Shown here piece after piece: positions 1 to 8,111 of a stretch of 64,000 nt of DNA. The translations under genes and the position numbers were made by a program. How positions within the stretch are numbered: the stretch's first letter is position 1; each line of letters begins with the position of its first letter. The DNA is from Pseudomonadota bacterium. GTDB lineage: Bacteria; Pseudomonadota; Gammaproteobacteria; Burkholderiales; Burkholderiaceae_C. Location of the stretch: assembly GCA_020161065.1 (NCBI GenBank), contig JAIUPH010000033.1, positions 124,001 through 188,000 of the forward strand. The letters are read 5' to 3'. A model generated the notes under the pieces. It ran no database searches. It was given only the letters and a program-made list of their open reading frames with translations, and was not told where the DNA came from.

Positions 1-568
1 GGCCCATCACGTGGCTCAGCGTGCCGGGGCTGTACGAGGCGACGTTGAGCTGCCCGGGCCGCGCCTTGGCGTAGGCGATCAACTCCGCCAGCGTGCGCGG
101 CGGCAAGCCCGGCGTGGCCACCAGCACCAGGCCGCCGCGCGCCAGCTCGGCCAGTGGACGCAGTTCGCGCGCCATGTCCAGGCGCAGCTTGACGATGTGC
201 GGGATCTCGCTGACCAGCGAGTTGACGCCCACCAGCAGCGTGTGGCCGTCGTGCGGCGCCTGCACCAGGTCGCCGACGGCCAGCGCGCCGGCGGCGCCCG
301 GCTTGGGGTCGACGATCGCGGCCTGCCCCAGTTCGCGCGCCAGCGGCTCGCCGACCAGCCGCGCGATGACGTCGGCGCTGCCGCCGGCCGGGCCGGCGAC
401 GATGATGCGAATCGGCTTGGCCGGAAAGCCCTGCGCGCGGGCGCTGCCGGCGCCCAGCAGCGCCAGCGCCGATGCGGCCAGCAGCGCGCGGCGCGCCGGC
501 CGGCGCGGGCTGGAGGGCGCCGCGGCGGCGGCGGTCGAAACGGCAGGGGTCGGGGTCGCCATCGTCAT
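1..568 (-). CDS. Bug/TctC-family periplasmic substrate-binding protein, 3' part cut by window edge
   Basis: Reading leftward from ATG at 568, the protein starts with a twin-arginine-like, Ala-rich signal sequence (RRPARRALLAAS, cleavage probably after ARA-Q). It continues with FPAKPIRIIV, the GG-S-D and GAAGALAVG motifs and PxGHTLL-type stretch of the Bug family, the binding proteins of tripartite tricarboxylate transporters in Burkholderiales. No TctA/TctB genes are in the window, as is usual for orphan Bug proteins. It lies 40 bp after the YeiH gene on the same strand and is probably the last gene of that cluster. The C-terminus lies outside the window. The ligand is unknown. An internal ATG at 562 is an alternative start. 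Confidence 0.85.
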   Translation of the reverse strand, partial: MTMATPTPAVSTAAAAAPSSPRRPARRALLAASALALLGAGSARAQGFPAKPIRIIVAGPAGGSADVIARLVGEPLARELGQAAIVDPKPGAAGALAVGDLVQAPHDGHTLLVGVNSLVSEIPHIVKLRLDMARELRPLAELARGGLVLVATPGLPPRTLAELIAYAKARPGQLNVASYSPGTLSHVMG

Positions 569-608
569 GCAGTGTCCTTCAACGGGGTTCGAGGTTGTCG
601 AGCGGGCT

Positions 609-1637
609 TCAGCCCAGCCAGCGCATCAGCGCCAGCGCCAGCGCGGCGAGAAACACGGTCTCGCCGATCATCAAGGCCACCGGCTTGAAGCCGACGGTGG
701 CCAGTTCCTTCAACTGCGTCTTCATGCCGATGCCGGCCATCGCCGCCACCAGGCACCAGCGCGACGTTTCGTTGCCCAGCGTCTGCAGCGCGGCCGGCAC
801 GATGCCGGTGCTGTTGATGGCCACCAGCACCGCAAATCCGACGGCGAAGCCGGGCAGCAGCGGCGGCCGCTGGCCGCCGGCGCCGGCGGCGCCTTCGGCG
901 GCCAGGCGGCGGCGCGTCAGCGCGGCGGCCAGCACGATCACCGGCAGCAGCATGGCCACGCGCAGCAGCTTGACCAGCGTGGCCGCGTCGCCGGTCTCGG
1001 TGGACAGGCTGTAGCCGGCGCCGACCACCTGCGCCACGTCGTGGATGGTGGCGCCGAGGAAGATGCCGGCGGCGCGCGCGTCCAGGCCCAGCCCCTTGAC
1101 GACCATCGGGTAGGCCACCATCGCGAAGGTCGACAGCGCCGAGACGCCGATCACCGTGAACAGCGTCGCGCGTTCCTTCTGCGGGTGCGCCGGCAGCGCG
1201 GCGGCCAGCGCCAGCGCGGCCGAGGCGCCGCAGATTGCCACCGCACCGCCGGTCAGCAGGCCGAACAGGCTTTGGAAGCCCAGGCGCCGCGCGGCGACCA
1301 TCGACAGCGCGATCGTCGCCGCCACGCAGATCAGCACCAGCAGCAGCGGCCCCCAGCCGAGCGCCGCCGCCTGCGCCAGCGTGATGCGCAGGCCCAGCAG
1401 CGCGACGCCGATGCGCAGCACCGTCTTGGCGCAGAACTCGATGCCGGGCCGGCACGGCCCCTGCTCGCCGAGGAAGTTCATCGCCAGCCCGAGCAGCAGC
1501 GCGAACAGCAGCACCGGCGCGCCGTAGTGCTCGCCCAGGAAGCCGGCGGCCGCGGCCGCCACGGCGCAGGCGACGACGCCGGGGAACAGCAGGCGCGCGT
1601 TTTGCGGGTCGGCAGCTCGCGCCAGGGTGGCCAGCAT
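609..1637 (-). CDS. YeiH/UPF0324-family membrane protein (putative sulfate exporter)
   Basis: A 342-residue, strongly hydrophobic protein with about ten predicted membrane segments. The block LGLAMNFLGEQGPCRPGIEF followed by LRIGVALLGLRITL is typical of the YeiH/UPF0324 family. Members are annotated as putative sulfate exporters, but the transported solute is poorly established. The ATG at 1637 was chosen because the first membrane segment follows soon after (LLFPGVVACAVAAAAAGFL); upstream codons give Arg/Pro-rich sequence unlike the family. It sits between the truncated MFS gene and the Bug gene on the same strand, which fits a catabolic cluster, for example one releasing an inorganic or organic anion. 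That role is inferred from position only. Confidence 0.8.
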   Translation of the reverse strand: MLATLARAADPQNARLLFPGVVACAVAAAAAGFLGEHYGAPVLLFALLLGLAMNFLGEQGPCRPGIEFCAKTVLRIGVALLGLRITLAQAAALGWGPLLLVLICVAATIALSMVAARRLGFQSLFGLLTGGAVAICGASAALALAAALPAHPQKERATLFTVIGVSALSTFAMVAYPMVVKGLGLDARAAGIFLGATIHDVAQVVGAGYSLSTETGDAATLVKLLRVAMLLPVIVLAAALTRRRLAAEGAAGAGGQRPPLLPGFAVGFAVLVAINSTGIVPAALQTLGNETSRWCLVAAMAGIGMKTQLKELATVGFKPVALMIGETVFLAALALALMRWLG

Positions 1638-1858
1638 GGTGCTTGCGTCCGTTTCGATCAGGCCGCGCGCCGGTGCGCGCGGTCGCTCATCGGCACGAGG
1701 GGGCGCTGGGCAGGGGTCGGCAGCGAGGCGATCGGCAGCGGCTGCTGCATCTTGGAACCGTTCATGGACAGGTCTCGATAGAAGCCGAAGGTGCATCGGC
1801 GGGCGGTGCCGCCGAAGCTCAACGGCCAGCCACTGTAGAAGCCGGCCCGCCCGCGCCA

Positions 1859-1878
1859 CCCCCCGGCGCAGAGGGGGG
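1859..1878. terminator. GC-rich hairpin, C6-N8-G6
   Basis: Six C, eight loop bases and six G form a strong stem just downstream of the MFS-half stop codon on the minus strand. The same C6-N8-G6 design occurs at 10743-10762 downstream of another gene. There is no T-tract, so it is either a factor-dependent pause or terminator, or a small dispersed repeat. Confidence 0.35.
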
Positions 1879-1896
1879 CCGCGCCGCGGCGCAGGC

Positions 1897-2784
1897 TCAG
1901 TGCGCGATCACCGGCGCGGCGGCGCCATGCAGGCGCGGGCCGCGCGCGGCCAGCACGAAGAACAGGGCGCCGGCAAGGGCCAGCGCATCGCTGCCGACGA
2001 GCACCGTGGTCAGCGCGGACGATGAGCCGGCGGCGGCCAGGCGGTCGCTGGCCGCGCCGGCCAGCAGGTTGCCGATGGCGATGGCGAACAGGTTGATCGC
2101 CAGCATCGTGAAGCCGGTGACGGTGGAGCGCATCTGCGCCGGCGTGCGGCCCTGGATCAGCGCCAGCGCCGGCCCGTAGGTGGCCAGCGGCAGGAAGAAG
2201 CCGGCGCACAGGCCGACATACAGCAGCGCCGAGCCGGCGGGCGCGAAGCGGCCGGCCAGCATCAGCGGGCCGCAGACCAGCACCAGCGCGGCCAGGAAGC
2301 CGGCGTGGCCGCCGGGCATGCGCCGCGCCAGCCGGTCGCCGAGCACGCCGCCGAGCAGCGCGCCGAGCACGCCGAAGACGATTTGCAGGCCGCCGATCTG
2401 GCGCGCGATGCCCGAGGCGTCGAAGCCGCGCTCGCGCACCAGCCAGAGCTGGGTGAACGACAGCCCGGCGAACACCATGTGCACCAGCACGAAGCCGACG
2501 ATGGTGAGCCACACGCTGGGCTGCGCGCGCAGCGCGGCCAAGGCTTCAGGCAACTGGCGCCGCAGCGGCTGGCCGCGCGGGCTGGTGGCGCCCGTGCCGT
2601 CGGCCGTAGCGAGCGCATCGGCGGCACCGGCGGCATCGGCGGCATCGGCGCCACCGCGGCGGTCGGCCAGCAGCGGCAACGGCAGCGCGATCAGCACGCC
2701 GATCACGCCCAGCAGCGTGAAGGTGTCGCGCCAGCCCTGGCTGGCGCCCAACAGCACGGCACGGGGGCTTTGCTTCCAGCGCAT
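1897..2784 (-). CDS. C-terminal half of an MFS transporter (TM1-5 missing)
   Basis: A 295-residue hydrophobic protein that begins in what would normally be the middle of a major facilitator. The motif GWRDTFTLLGVIGVLIALPL (about residues 16-35) matches the TM5-TM6 boundary of MFS proteins. It is followed by a Gly/Ala-rich central loop and six further membrane segments, including a GGVLGDRLARR loop like MFS motif A of the second half. A full MFS protein has about 400-450 residues and 12 segments; here roughly seven remain. The start ATG at 2784 has a good ribosome site (AAGGAGA, 6 bases upstream), so it can be translated. It follows the BKACE gene by 53 bp. It is most likely a deletion relic and probably non-functional as a transporter. 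Confidence 0.7.
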   Translation of the reverse strand: MRWKQSPRAVLLGASQGWRDTFTLLGVIGVLIALPLPLLADRRGGADAADAAGAADALATADGTGATSPRGQPLRRQLPEALAALRAQPSVWLTIVGFVLVHMVFAGLSFTQLWLVRERGFDASGIARQIGGLQIVFGVLGALLGGVLGDRLARRMPGGHAGFLAALVLVCGPLMLAGRFAPAGSALLYVGLCAGFFLPLATYGPALALIQGRTPAQMRSTVTGFTMLAINLFAIAIGNLLAGAASDRLAAAGSSSALTTVLVGSDALALAGALFFVLAARGPRLHGAAAPVIAH

Positions 2785-2837
2785 GCGAGGTCTCCTTCGA
2801 AGGGACAGGGGCGCGGGGCGGTGGCGTTGCCGGCGGC

Positions 2838-3893
2838 TCAGGCCGCCAGGCGCAGCGTGGCGCCGCGCTCGCCGGGCTTGCGGTTGGGCGGGTAGCCCAG
2901 GCGCGACAGCGCCTCGTCGGCGCCGGCGTAGTGTTCGCCGATGCGATAGACGGCGCGTGCCTGCGCGCCGTTGGCCACTTCGCGGTGCAGCTCGCGCGCG
3001 ATGCGCACCATCTGCTCGACCTGGCGCACGCTCGTCAGGCGCTCGCCCTTGCGGCCCCACAGGTTGTCTTCGATGCCCACGCGCACGTGCAGGCCCATCG
3101 CGATGGCCATGGCGCCCAGCGGCAGCACGTTGCGCATGATGCTTTCCACCGTGAGCACGGAGTTCTCGGGGCAGCGGTTGACGAACTCCAGCAGGTTGCG
3201 CGGGTTGGGGCCGTCGGCGCCGCCGCCGATGCCCACCCAGTTCAGCACCAGCGGGCCGCTGTAGACGCCGCGGCGGATCAGGCGCTCCACGGTCTCCAGC
3301 TGGCCGGTGTCGCCGAGCATGAAGTGCGGCTGGATGCCGGCCGCCTGCAGCCGCCGCAGGTGCTCGGCCACGAAGGCCGGGCCCGACGGGATGGTCATCT
3401 CGCTGTAGGCCTGCTGGTAGGCCGGCAGCGCCAGCGAGGTGCCGGCCACGTCGTCGCCGCTGAGCAGCTCGCAGACGTTCATCTGGTTGGTGTTGATGGC
3501 GATCGTCACCTGGTCGGGCTTCGGGCTCAGCTCGGCCAGCATGTGGCGCGTGTCGTCGTTCAGCCAGCGCGCCTGGTTGCCTTCGGTCTCGGGCGCGAAC
3601 GAGATCGAGCCGCCCACCTGCAGCAGCATGTCGGGCACCGCCTGGCGCAGCCGCGCCAGCAGCTCGTTGAACATCGACAGGCGCTTGCTGCCTTGGCCGT
3701 CGGCCTCGCGCACGTGCACGTGCAGCACGGTGGCGCCGGCGTTGCGGCAGTCCACCGCCTTTTGCACCTGCTCGTCGAGCGAGACGGGGATGTCGTCGGA
3801 ATCGCCGGGCAGGAACTCGGGCCCGTAAGGCGCGACCTGGATCACCAGCGGCGGCTGGTTTTCGGGCAGCAGGGAATCGTCGAGGAATTGCAT
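2838..3893 (-). CDS. BKACE family enzyme (DUF849, beta-keto acid cleavage), copy 1
   Basis: A 351-residue TIM-barrel protein of the 3-keto-5-aminohexanoate cleavage (BKACE, DUF849) family. These Zn enzymes condense a beta-keto acid with acetyl-CoA to give acetoacetate and an acyl-CoA. The metal-binding HVHVRE motif is at residues 58-63, and GGSISFAPE, AINTNQMN and GSHxRVGIEDNLW-type blocks (here LHVRVGIEDNLW) follow. It is a close paralogue of the gene at 8665-9720. The keto-acid substrate cannot be read from sequence. Before insertion of the element at 3943-4214 it would have started 35 bp after the upstream gene, so it was probably co-transcribed with it. A truncated MFS gene follows. Confidence 0.9.
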   Translation of the reverse strand: MQFLDDSLLPENQPPLVIQVAPYGPEFLPGDSDDIPVSLDEQVQKAVDCRNAGATVLHVHVREADGQGSKRLSMFNELLARLRQAVPDMLLQVGGSISFAPETEGNQARWLNDDTRHMLAELSPKPDQVTIAINTNQMNVCELLSGDDVAGTSLALPAYQQAYSEMTIPSGPAFVAEHLRRLQAAGIQPHFMLGDTGQLETVERLIRRGVYSGPLVLNWVGIGGGADGPNPRNLLEFVNRCPENSVLTVESIMRNVLPLGAMAIAMGLHVRVGIEDNLWGRKGERLTSVRQVEQMVRIARELHREVANGAQARAVYRIGEHYAGADEALSRLGYPPNRKPGERGATLRLAA

Positions 3894-3942
3894 GGTGAGG
3901 CTCCTTGAGGCGGTGGAAGGCGTGCGGCTCAGCCGCGGGCGG

Positions 3943-4214
3943 CTAGGGCCTGTTGACGCTGCGGGAGGGCTCGCGCCGCCGCCTGGCTGGCCCCAGGGCT
4001 AGACGCGAGCGAGGCCGCGTGCCTTCGGCACGCAACGAGCGAGCAACGACGCCGTGGGGCCAGCCAGGCGGCGGCCCTGCGGGTGATCTCAGCAAACAGC
4101 CGCCAGCCGCGTTGCACGGCTTGCCCAGGCGCACAGCATGGGCTGCGCCGCGCGCCTTGCTGGCGGCTGTTTGCTGAGTCACGCGAGTCCTCCCGTAGCG
4201 TCAACAGGCCCTAG
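3943..4214. mobile_element. MITE-like element, 272 bp with flanking CTAG, 26-bp inverted ends
   Basis: The ends 3943-3968 and 4189-4214 are inverted copies matching at 25 of 26 positions; each begins with CTAG followed by GGCCTGTTGACGCT. CTAG on both sides fits a 4-bp target duplication of the IS5-group type, giving a body of 3947-4210. Two further perfect dyads lie inside: 3975-3995 with 4055-4075 (21 bp) and 4089-4106 with 4160-4177 (18 bp), plus a small hairpin near 4017-4033. A closing stem with two arms could fold like a three-way junction. No transposase is present, so it is non-autonomous. It separates two genes of one apparent operon and supplies the 3' end of the upstream one. Confidence 0.75.
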
Positions 4215-4565
4215 TTCTTCTTGCAGGATGGGCGCGGCCAGGCTCATGGTGTGGATGCCCAGCACGCTGGTCAGCTGCAGCACGGCGGTGATTTCCTCGG
4301 CCGTGGCGCCCAGCGCCAGCGCCTGGCGGATGTGGCGGCGCACGCCGGGCGCGTAGAGGTGGGTGCACGAGGCATCGACCGCGATGGCGATGAACTCGAT
4401 CACCTTCGGATCCAGCACGCCCGACAGCATGGGCGCCGCGCCCATCGCCATGAAGCGCTCGGTCCACGCCGGGTCGAGTTCGTAGAACGGCTGCCAGGCG
4501 GGGTTCCAGCGGCCCAGCGCGCGCAGCCGGTCGCACATCGGGGTGGCGGGGGTCGGTGTCGTCAT
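4179..4565 (-). CDS. Carboxymuconolactone decarboxylase-like protein, C-terminus replaced by inserted element
   Basis: A 128-residue all-alpha protein of the CMD/AhpD-like family. It has PxxxEFIAIAVDASCTHLYAPGVRRHIRQAL (split here: EFIAIAVDASCTH, then YAPGVRRH) and the LGATAEEITAVLQL block. C67, H69 and H78 lie where the family keeps its Cys/His residues. The ATG at 4565 opens MTTPTPATP and gives normal family length. The last eleven residues after LQEE are encoded by the MITE. Removing the element and one CTAG gives ...LQEELAARG and a stop at 3929, close to the BKACE start. It is divergent from the AraC gene. Function in the pathway is unknown; some relatives are decarboxylases, others peroxidase-like. 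Confidence 0.75.
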   Translation of the reverse strand: MTTPTPATPMCDRLRALGRWNPAWQPFYELDPAWTERFMAMGAAPMLSGVLDPKVIEFIAIAVDASCTHLYAPGVRRHIRQALALGATAEEITAVLQLTSVLGIHTMSLAAPILQEELGPVDATGGLA

Positions 4566-4651
4566 GGCGGCGCATTGTTCCGCTTGGGGGTCGTTCCGAC
4601 TTGACCGATGGGGACAGCGGCTTACCATTTCGGGACACCTCGGGAAAGCCC

Positions 4652-5641
4652 TTGTCCACCCTCGTCCGCAGTGCCGCGCTGACCCATTTCGCCGAGGTGG
4701 CGGCGGCTTGCGGCCTGGCGCCGATGGCGCTGCTGGCCGAGGTGGGGCTGCCGGCGCGCTGCCTCGACGACCCCGACCTGATGGTGCCCACGCAGCGCGT
4801 GGGCGAACTGCTGGAGCGCGCCGCGCAGCGCGCCGGCGAGCCGGCCTTCGGGCTGCGCATGGCGCAATCGCGGCGGCTGTCCAACCTGGGGCCGCTGGGC
4901 ATGCTGGTGCGCGACGAAGCCACGCTGCGCAGCGCGCTGGAAGCGCTGGTGCGCCACATCCACGTGCACAACGAAGCGATGTCGGTCACCGTGCAGGAGC
5001 ACGGCGGGCTGGTGGTCATCCGCGTCGAGTTGCATGCCGGGCGCGGCCAGTCGGTGCGGCAGGCGGTGGAGATCACCGTGGCGGTGCTCTACCGCGTGCT
5101 GCGGCTGTTCATGAGCGCGGCCTGGCAGCCGCGCCTGGTGTGCTTCGCGCATGCCGCGCCGCGCAGCCTGCAACTGCACCGGCAGGTGTTCGGGCGCGCG
5201 GTGGAGTTCGGCCACGAGTTCAACGGCATCGTCTGCAATGCCGCCGACCTGGATGCGCCCAACCCGGTGGCCGACGCGGTGATGGCGCGCTACACCCGGC
5301 GCCTGGTCGAGCAGGCTCAAAGCGCCCGCACCACGCGCGCCGACCGCGTGCGCGAACTGGTGGTGCTGCTGCTGCCGCGCGGCCACTGCCGGGTGGACAC
5401 CGTGGCCCTGCACCTGGGCACCGACCGCCGCACCGTGGCGCGCCGGCTGGCCGCCGAGGGCACCACCTTCAGCGCGGTGGTGACGCAGGTGCGCCGCGAA
5501 CTGCTGGCGCGCTACCGCGCCGATGGTGGCTGGCCGCTCACCCAGGTGGCGCTGCGGCTGGGGTTTTCGGCGCCGAGCGCTTTCTCGCGCTGGCACCGGC
5601 AGCAGTTCGGCGCGGCGGCCCGTGACGCCGGGCGGGGATGA
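4652..5641 (+). CDS. AraC-family transcriptional regulator
   Basis: About 329 residues from a TTG at 4652. The N-terminus STLVRSAALTHFAEVAAACGL is typical of the AraC subgroup with an arabinose-binding-like N-terminal domain (OruR/GliR type). The C-terminal domain holds two helix-turn-helix segments: VALHLGTDRRTVARRLAAEG and VALRLGFSAPSAFSRWHRQQFG. An ATG at 4556 would add 32 residues without family resemblance and overlap the divergent gene's start, so the TTG is preferred, though its ribosome site (GGGAAAG) is weak. It is divergent from the CMD-like/BKACE cluster and convergent with the MFS gene at 5760, so it probably controls one of these. Confidence 0.8.
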   Translation: MSTLVRSAALTHFAEVAAACGLAPMALLAEVGLPARCLDDPDLMVPTQRVGELLERAAQRAGEPAFGLRMAQSRRLSNLGPLGMLVRDEATLRSALEALVRHIHVHNEAMSVTVQEHGGLVVIRVELHAGRGQSVRQAVEITVAVLYRVLRLFMSAAWQPRLVCFAHAAPRSLQLHRQVFGRAVEFGHEFNGIVCNAADLDAPNPVADAVMARYTRRLVEQAQSARTTRADRVRELVVLLLPRGHCRVDTVALHLGTDRRTVARRLAAEGTTFSAVVTQVRRELLARYRADGGWPLTQVALRLGFSAPSAFSRWHRQQFGAAARDAGRG

Positions 5642-5663
5642 CGCTGCGCGCGCGCTCGACGCG

Positions 5664-5760
5664 GCTGCTCAGGCCAGCTGCACGGGCCTGCTGCACAGGC
5701 CGGCTGCACGGGCCTGCTGCGCAGGCCGGCTGCACGGTCCTGCTGCGCAGGCCCGATGCT
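5664..5760. repeat. Tandem repeat, 26-bp unit, about 3.7 copies
   Basis: Units start at 5664, 5690, 5716 and 5742 (the last partial) and differ at only a few positions. They fill the gap between two convergent genes. Units contain GGCCTGC and GCAGGCC in inverted order with a 3-base loop, so each can form a short hairpin. This could act as a two-way terminator. Confidence 0.7.
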
Positions 5761-7094
5761 CACCCCGCCTGCGCCGCCACCGGCGGCGCCGCGGCGCCGC
5801 TGCCGTCCACCGGCAGGTGGGCGCGTGCCTTGTCGGCCTCGTAGCTGCGCGCCGCCAGCAAGAAGGCGGCGGCGGCCGCCAGTGCGAACAGCGGCGTGGC
5901 GCTGAGCGCGGCGCGCAGGCCCCAGGCGTCGGACAGCACGCCGGCCACCAGCGGGCCGGCGGCCAGGCCGAACAGGTTCTGGAACAGCGCCAGCACCGAC
6001 GAGCCGGTGGCGCGCACGCCGGGGTGGATGACGTCGATGACGATCGCCGACACCGGCCCCACCGTGCAGGTGGCCAGGAAGCCGCCGAGCACGATCAGCG
6101 CGAACTGCGATTCGGCCGGCGCCCAGCCGAAGGCGAGCACCAGCACGGCCATGGCCGCCACGCACAGCGCGGCCAGGGTCGCCAGCTTGCGGCGCGGCGC
6201 GCGCAGGCCGGCACGGTCGACCACGGTGCCCCACACCACGGCGCCGACGGCGCCGGCCAGCACCACCAGCGCGGCCTTCATGCCGGCCTGCGCCGGCGCC
6301 ACGCCGTGCAGGCGGTTGAGGTAACTGGGCAGCCACGACCACAGCGCCGAGACCACGATGAGCTGCGCCGCGCCGCCGATGCACACCCACAGCATGGTGC
6401 GCGAGCGCGCCAGCACGCTGGCGACGTGGCGCAGCGTGGCGCCCAGCGACTGGCGCTTGGCGGCCAGCGCCGGCGTCATCTCCACGGTGCGGTAGTCGCG
6501 CACCTTCAGGTACAGCAGCGCCAGCACCAGGCCGGGGAAGCCGACCACGCCGAAGGCGGCCTGCCAGCCCCAGCGCTCGGCAATCAGGCCGCCGAGCATC
6601 ACGCCCAGCACCGAGCCGAACGAGGCCGAGGCGAAGAAGGCCGCCAGCAGCGCGCCGCGCATGCGCGCCGGGAAGTGGCTGGCGATCAACGCCGCGCCGA
6701 CGGCGCCGTAGCCCGCCTCGCCCAGGCCGACCATCGCGCGCGCTGCCATCAGCGCGCCGTAGCTGCGCGCCCAGACGCAGGAGATGGTGGCCAGGCTCCA
6801 GATCGTGGCCATCGCGACGATGCTCTTGACGCGGCTGACGCGGTCGGCGAACAGCGCCACCGGCAGCGCGCCCAGCGCGACGGTGACCGAGATCACCGAG
6901 ACCAGCGCGCCGAGCTGCTTGTCCGACAGCCCCCACGCGGCCTTGAGGTGGGGAAACAGCGAGACGATGACCTGGCGGTCGACGTAGTCGAACACCATCA
7001 GCGCCAGCGTCATGCCGAAAGCGAACCAGGCCGGCCCGCGGCCGACCAGGTAGCCGTCGGCGGGCGGGGTCTTGTCGAGCGCGTGCAGGTCCAT
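5760..7094 (-). CDS. MFS transporter (spinster-like / ACS-type)
   Basis: A complete 444-residue, 12-segment major facilitator. The N-terminal half has FDYVDRQVIVSLFPHLKAAWGLSDKQLGALVS (first segment and loop), the motif-A loop ALFADRVSRVKSI, and RAMVGLGEAGYGAVGAALI, as in spinster-like and anion:cation symporter relatives. The second half begins near residue 215. It lies 10 bp after the quinone oxidoreductase and ends the minus-strand cluster that starts with the TauD-type gene at 10670. It therefore probably imports the compound handled by that cluster. The substrate is likely an organic acid but is not shown by the sequence. Confidence 0.85.
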   Translation of the reverse strand: MDLHALDKTPPADGYLVGRGPAWFAFGMTLALMVFDYVDRQVIVSLFPHLKAAWGLSDKQLGALVSVISVTVALGALPVALFADRVSRVKSIVAMATIWSLATISCVWARSYGALMAARAMVGLGEAGYGAVGAALIASHFPARMRGALLAAFFASASFGSVLGVMLGGLIAERWGWQAAFGVVGFPGLVLALLYLKVRDYRTVEMTPALAAKRQSLGATLRHVASVLARSRTMLWVCIGGAAQLIVVSALWSWLPSYLNRLHGVAPAQAGMKAALVVLAGAVGAVVWGTVVDRAGLRAPRRKLATLAALCVAAMAVLVLAFGWAPAESQFALIVLGGFLATCTVGPVSAIVIDVIHPGVRATGSSVLALFQNLFGLAAGPLVAGVLSDAWGLRAALSATPLFALAAAAAFLLAARSYEADKARAHLPVDGSGAAAPPVAAQAG

Positions 7095-7104
7095 GGCGGG
7101 CTGC

Positions 7105-8097
7105 CTAAAGCGTGAGCACCGTGGCGCCGGTGGTGGCGCGCGACTCCAGCGCGCGGTGGGCGTCGGCGGCGCGTTCGAGCGGGAATTCCTGCTGCGGCTC
7201 GCCGACGATGCGGCCGGCCAGCACGTGGGCGAACAACTCGTCGGCCATCGCCAGCATCTGCGCGCGCGGCGCGGCGTAGTGCACCATCGCCGGCCGCGTC
7301 AGCCAGATCGAGCCCTTCACCGCCAGCAGCGTGGTGTCGACCTGCACCGGCCCCGAGGTGGTGCCGTTGCTGACCAGCGAGCCGCGCGGCTGCAGGCTGT
7401 CGAGCGAGGCCATCAGCGTGTCCTTGCCGACCGAGTCGTAGACCACCGGCACGCCGCGGCCGCCGGTGATCTCCTTCACGCGACGCGGGATTTCGCGCGC
7501 CAGGTCGTCGGGCGTCATGCCGCCGGTGACGATGACGTGCGCGCAGCCGTGCGCCTTGGCGACCTCGGCCTTGGCCTCGGTGCTGGCGGTGCCGATCATC
7601 GTGACGCCGATCGCGCGCGCCCACTGGCAGGCGACGAGGCCGACGCCGCCGGCCGCCGCGTGGTACAGGATGGTCTCGCCGCCGTGCAGCGGGAACACCT
7701 GGCGGAACAGGTATTGCGCCGTCAGGCCCTTCATCATCAGCGTGGCGGCGCTGCGGTCGCCGATGCCGTCGGGCAGCGGGATCAGCACCTCGGCCGGCAT
7801 CACGCGCACGTCGCTGTAGGCGCCTTGCGGGCCTAACAGGTAACCGACGCGGTCGCCGGGCTTGACGAAGTCGACGCCGGGGCCGACGGCCTCGACGACG
7901 CCGACCGCGTCGCTGCCCAGGCCGGCCGGCAGCGGGTGCGGGTAGCGGCCGGTGCGGAAGTAGACGTCGATGAAGTTGACCGCGACATGGCTGTGCCGCA
8001 CGCGCGCCTGGCCGGGGCCGGGCTCGCCGACCTCGTGCCGCTCGAGCTTGAGCACCTCGGGGCCGCCGGTTTCATAAAAGCGGATGGCACGCGCCAT
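7105..8097 (-). CDS. NADPH:quinone oxidoreductase-like (zinc-less MDR family)
   Basis: A 330-residue medium-chain dehydrogenase/reductase of the quinone oxidoreductase type. The N-terminus MARAIRFYETGGPEVL, the VAVNFIDVYFRTGRYP block and the cofactor motif HAAAGGVGLVACQWARAIG are diagnostic. The catalytic zinc Cys residues of alcohol dehydrogenases are absent, as expected for this branch. It reduces quinones or enones with NADPH in family members. It lies 14 bp after the hydrolase gene and 10 bp before the MFS gene on the same strand, so it is part of the same transcription unit. Confidence 0.9.
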   Translation of the reverse strand: MARAIRFYETGGPEVLKLERHEVGEPGPGQARVRHSHVAVNFIDVYFRTGRYPHPLPAGLGSDAVGVVEAVGPGVDFVKPGDRVGYLLGPQGAYSDVRVMPAEVLIPLPDGIGDRSAATLMMKGLTAQYLFRQVFPLHGGETILYHAAAGGVGLVACQWARAIGVTMIGTASTEAKAEVAKAHGCAHVIVTGGMTPDDLAREIPRRVKEITGGRGVPVVYDSVGKDTLMASLDSLQPRGSLVSNGTTSGPVQVDTTLLAVKGSIWLTRPAMVHYAAPRAQMLAMADELFAHVLAGRIVGEPQQEFPLERAADAHRALESRATTGATVLTL

Positions 8098-8111
8098 GAC
8101 CGTCCTCCTGT

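Noticed and set aside
609-1859. Longer start for the YeiH-like gene
   Set aside because: The extra 74 residues are Arg/Pro-rich and unlike the family; the first membrane segment follows the ATG at 1637.
5664-5760. CRISPR-like array
   Set aside because: Units are directly adjacent with no unique spacers, so it is a simple tandem repeat.
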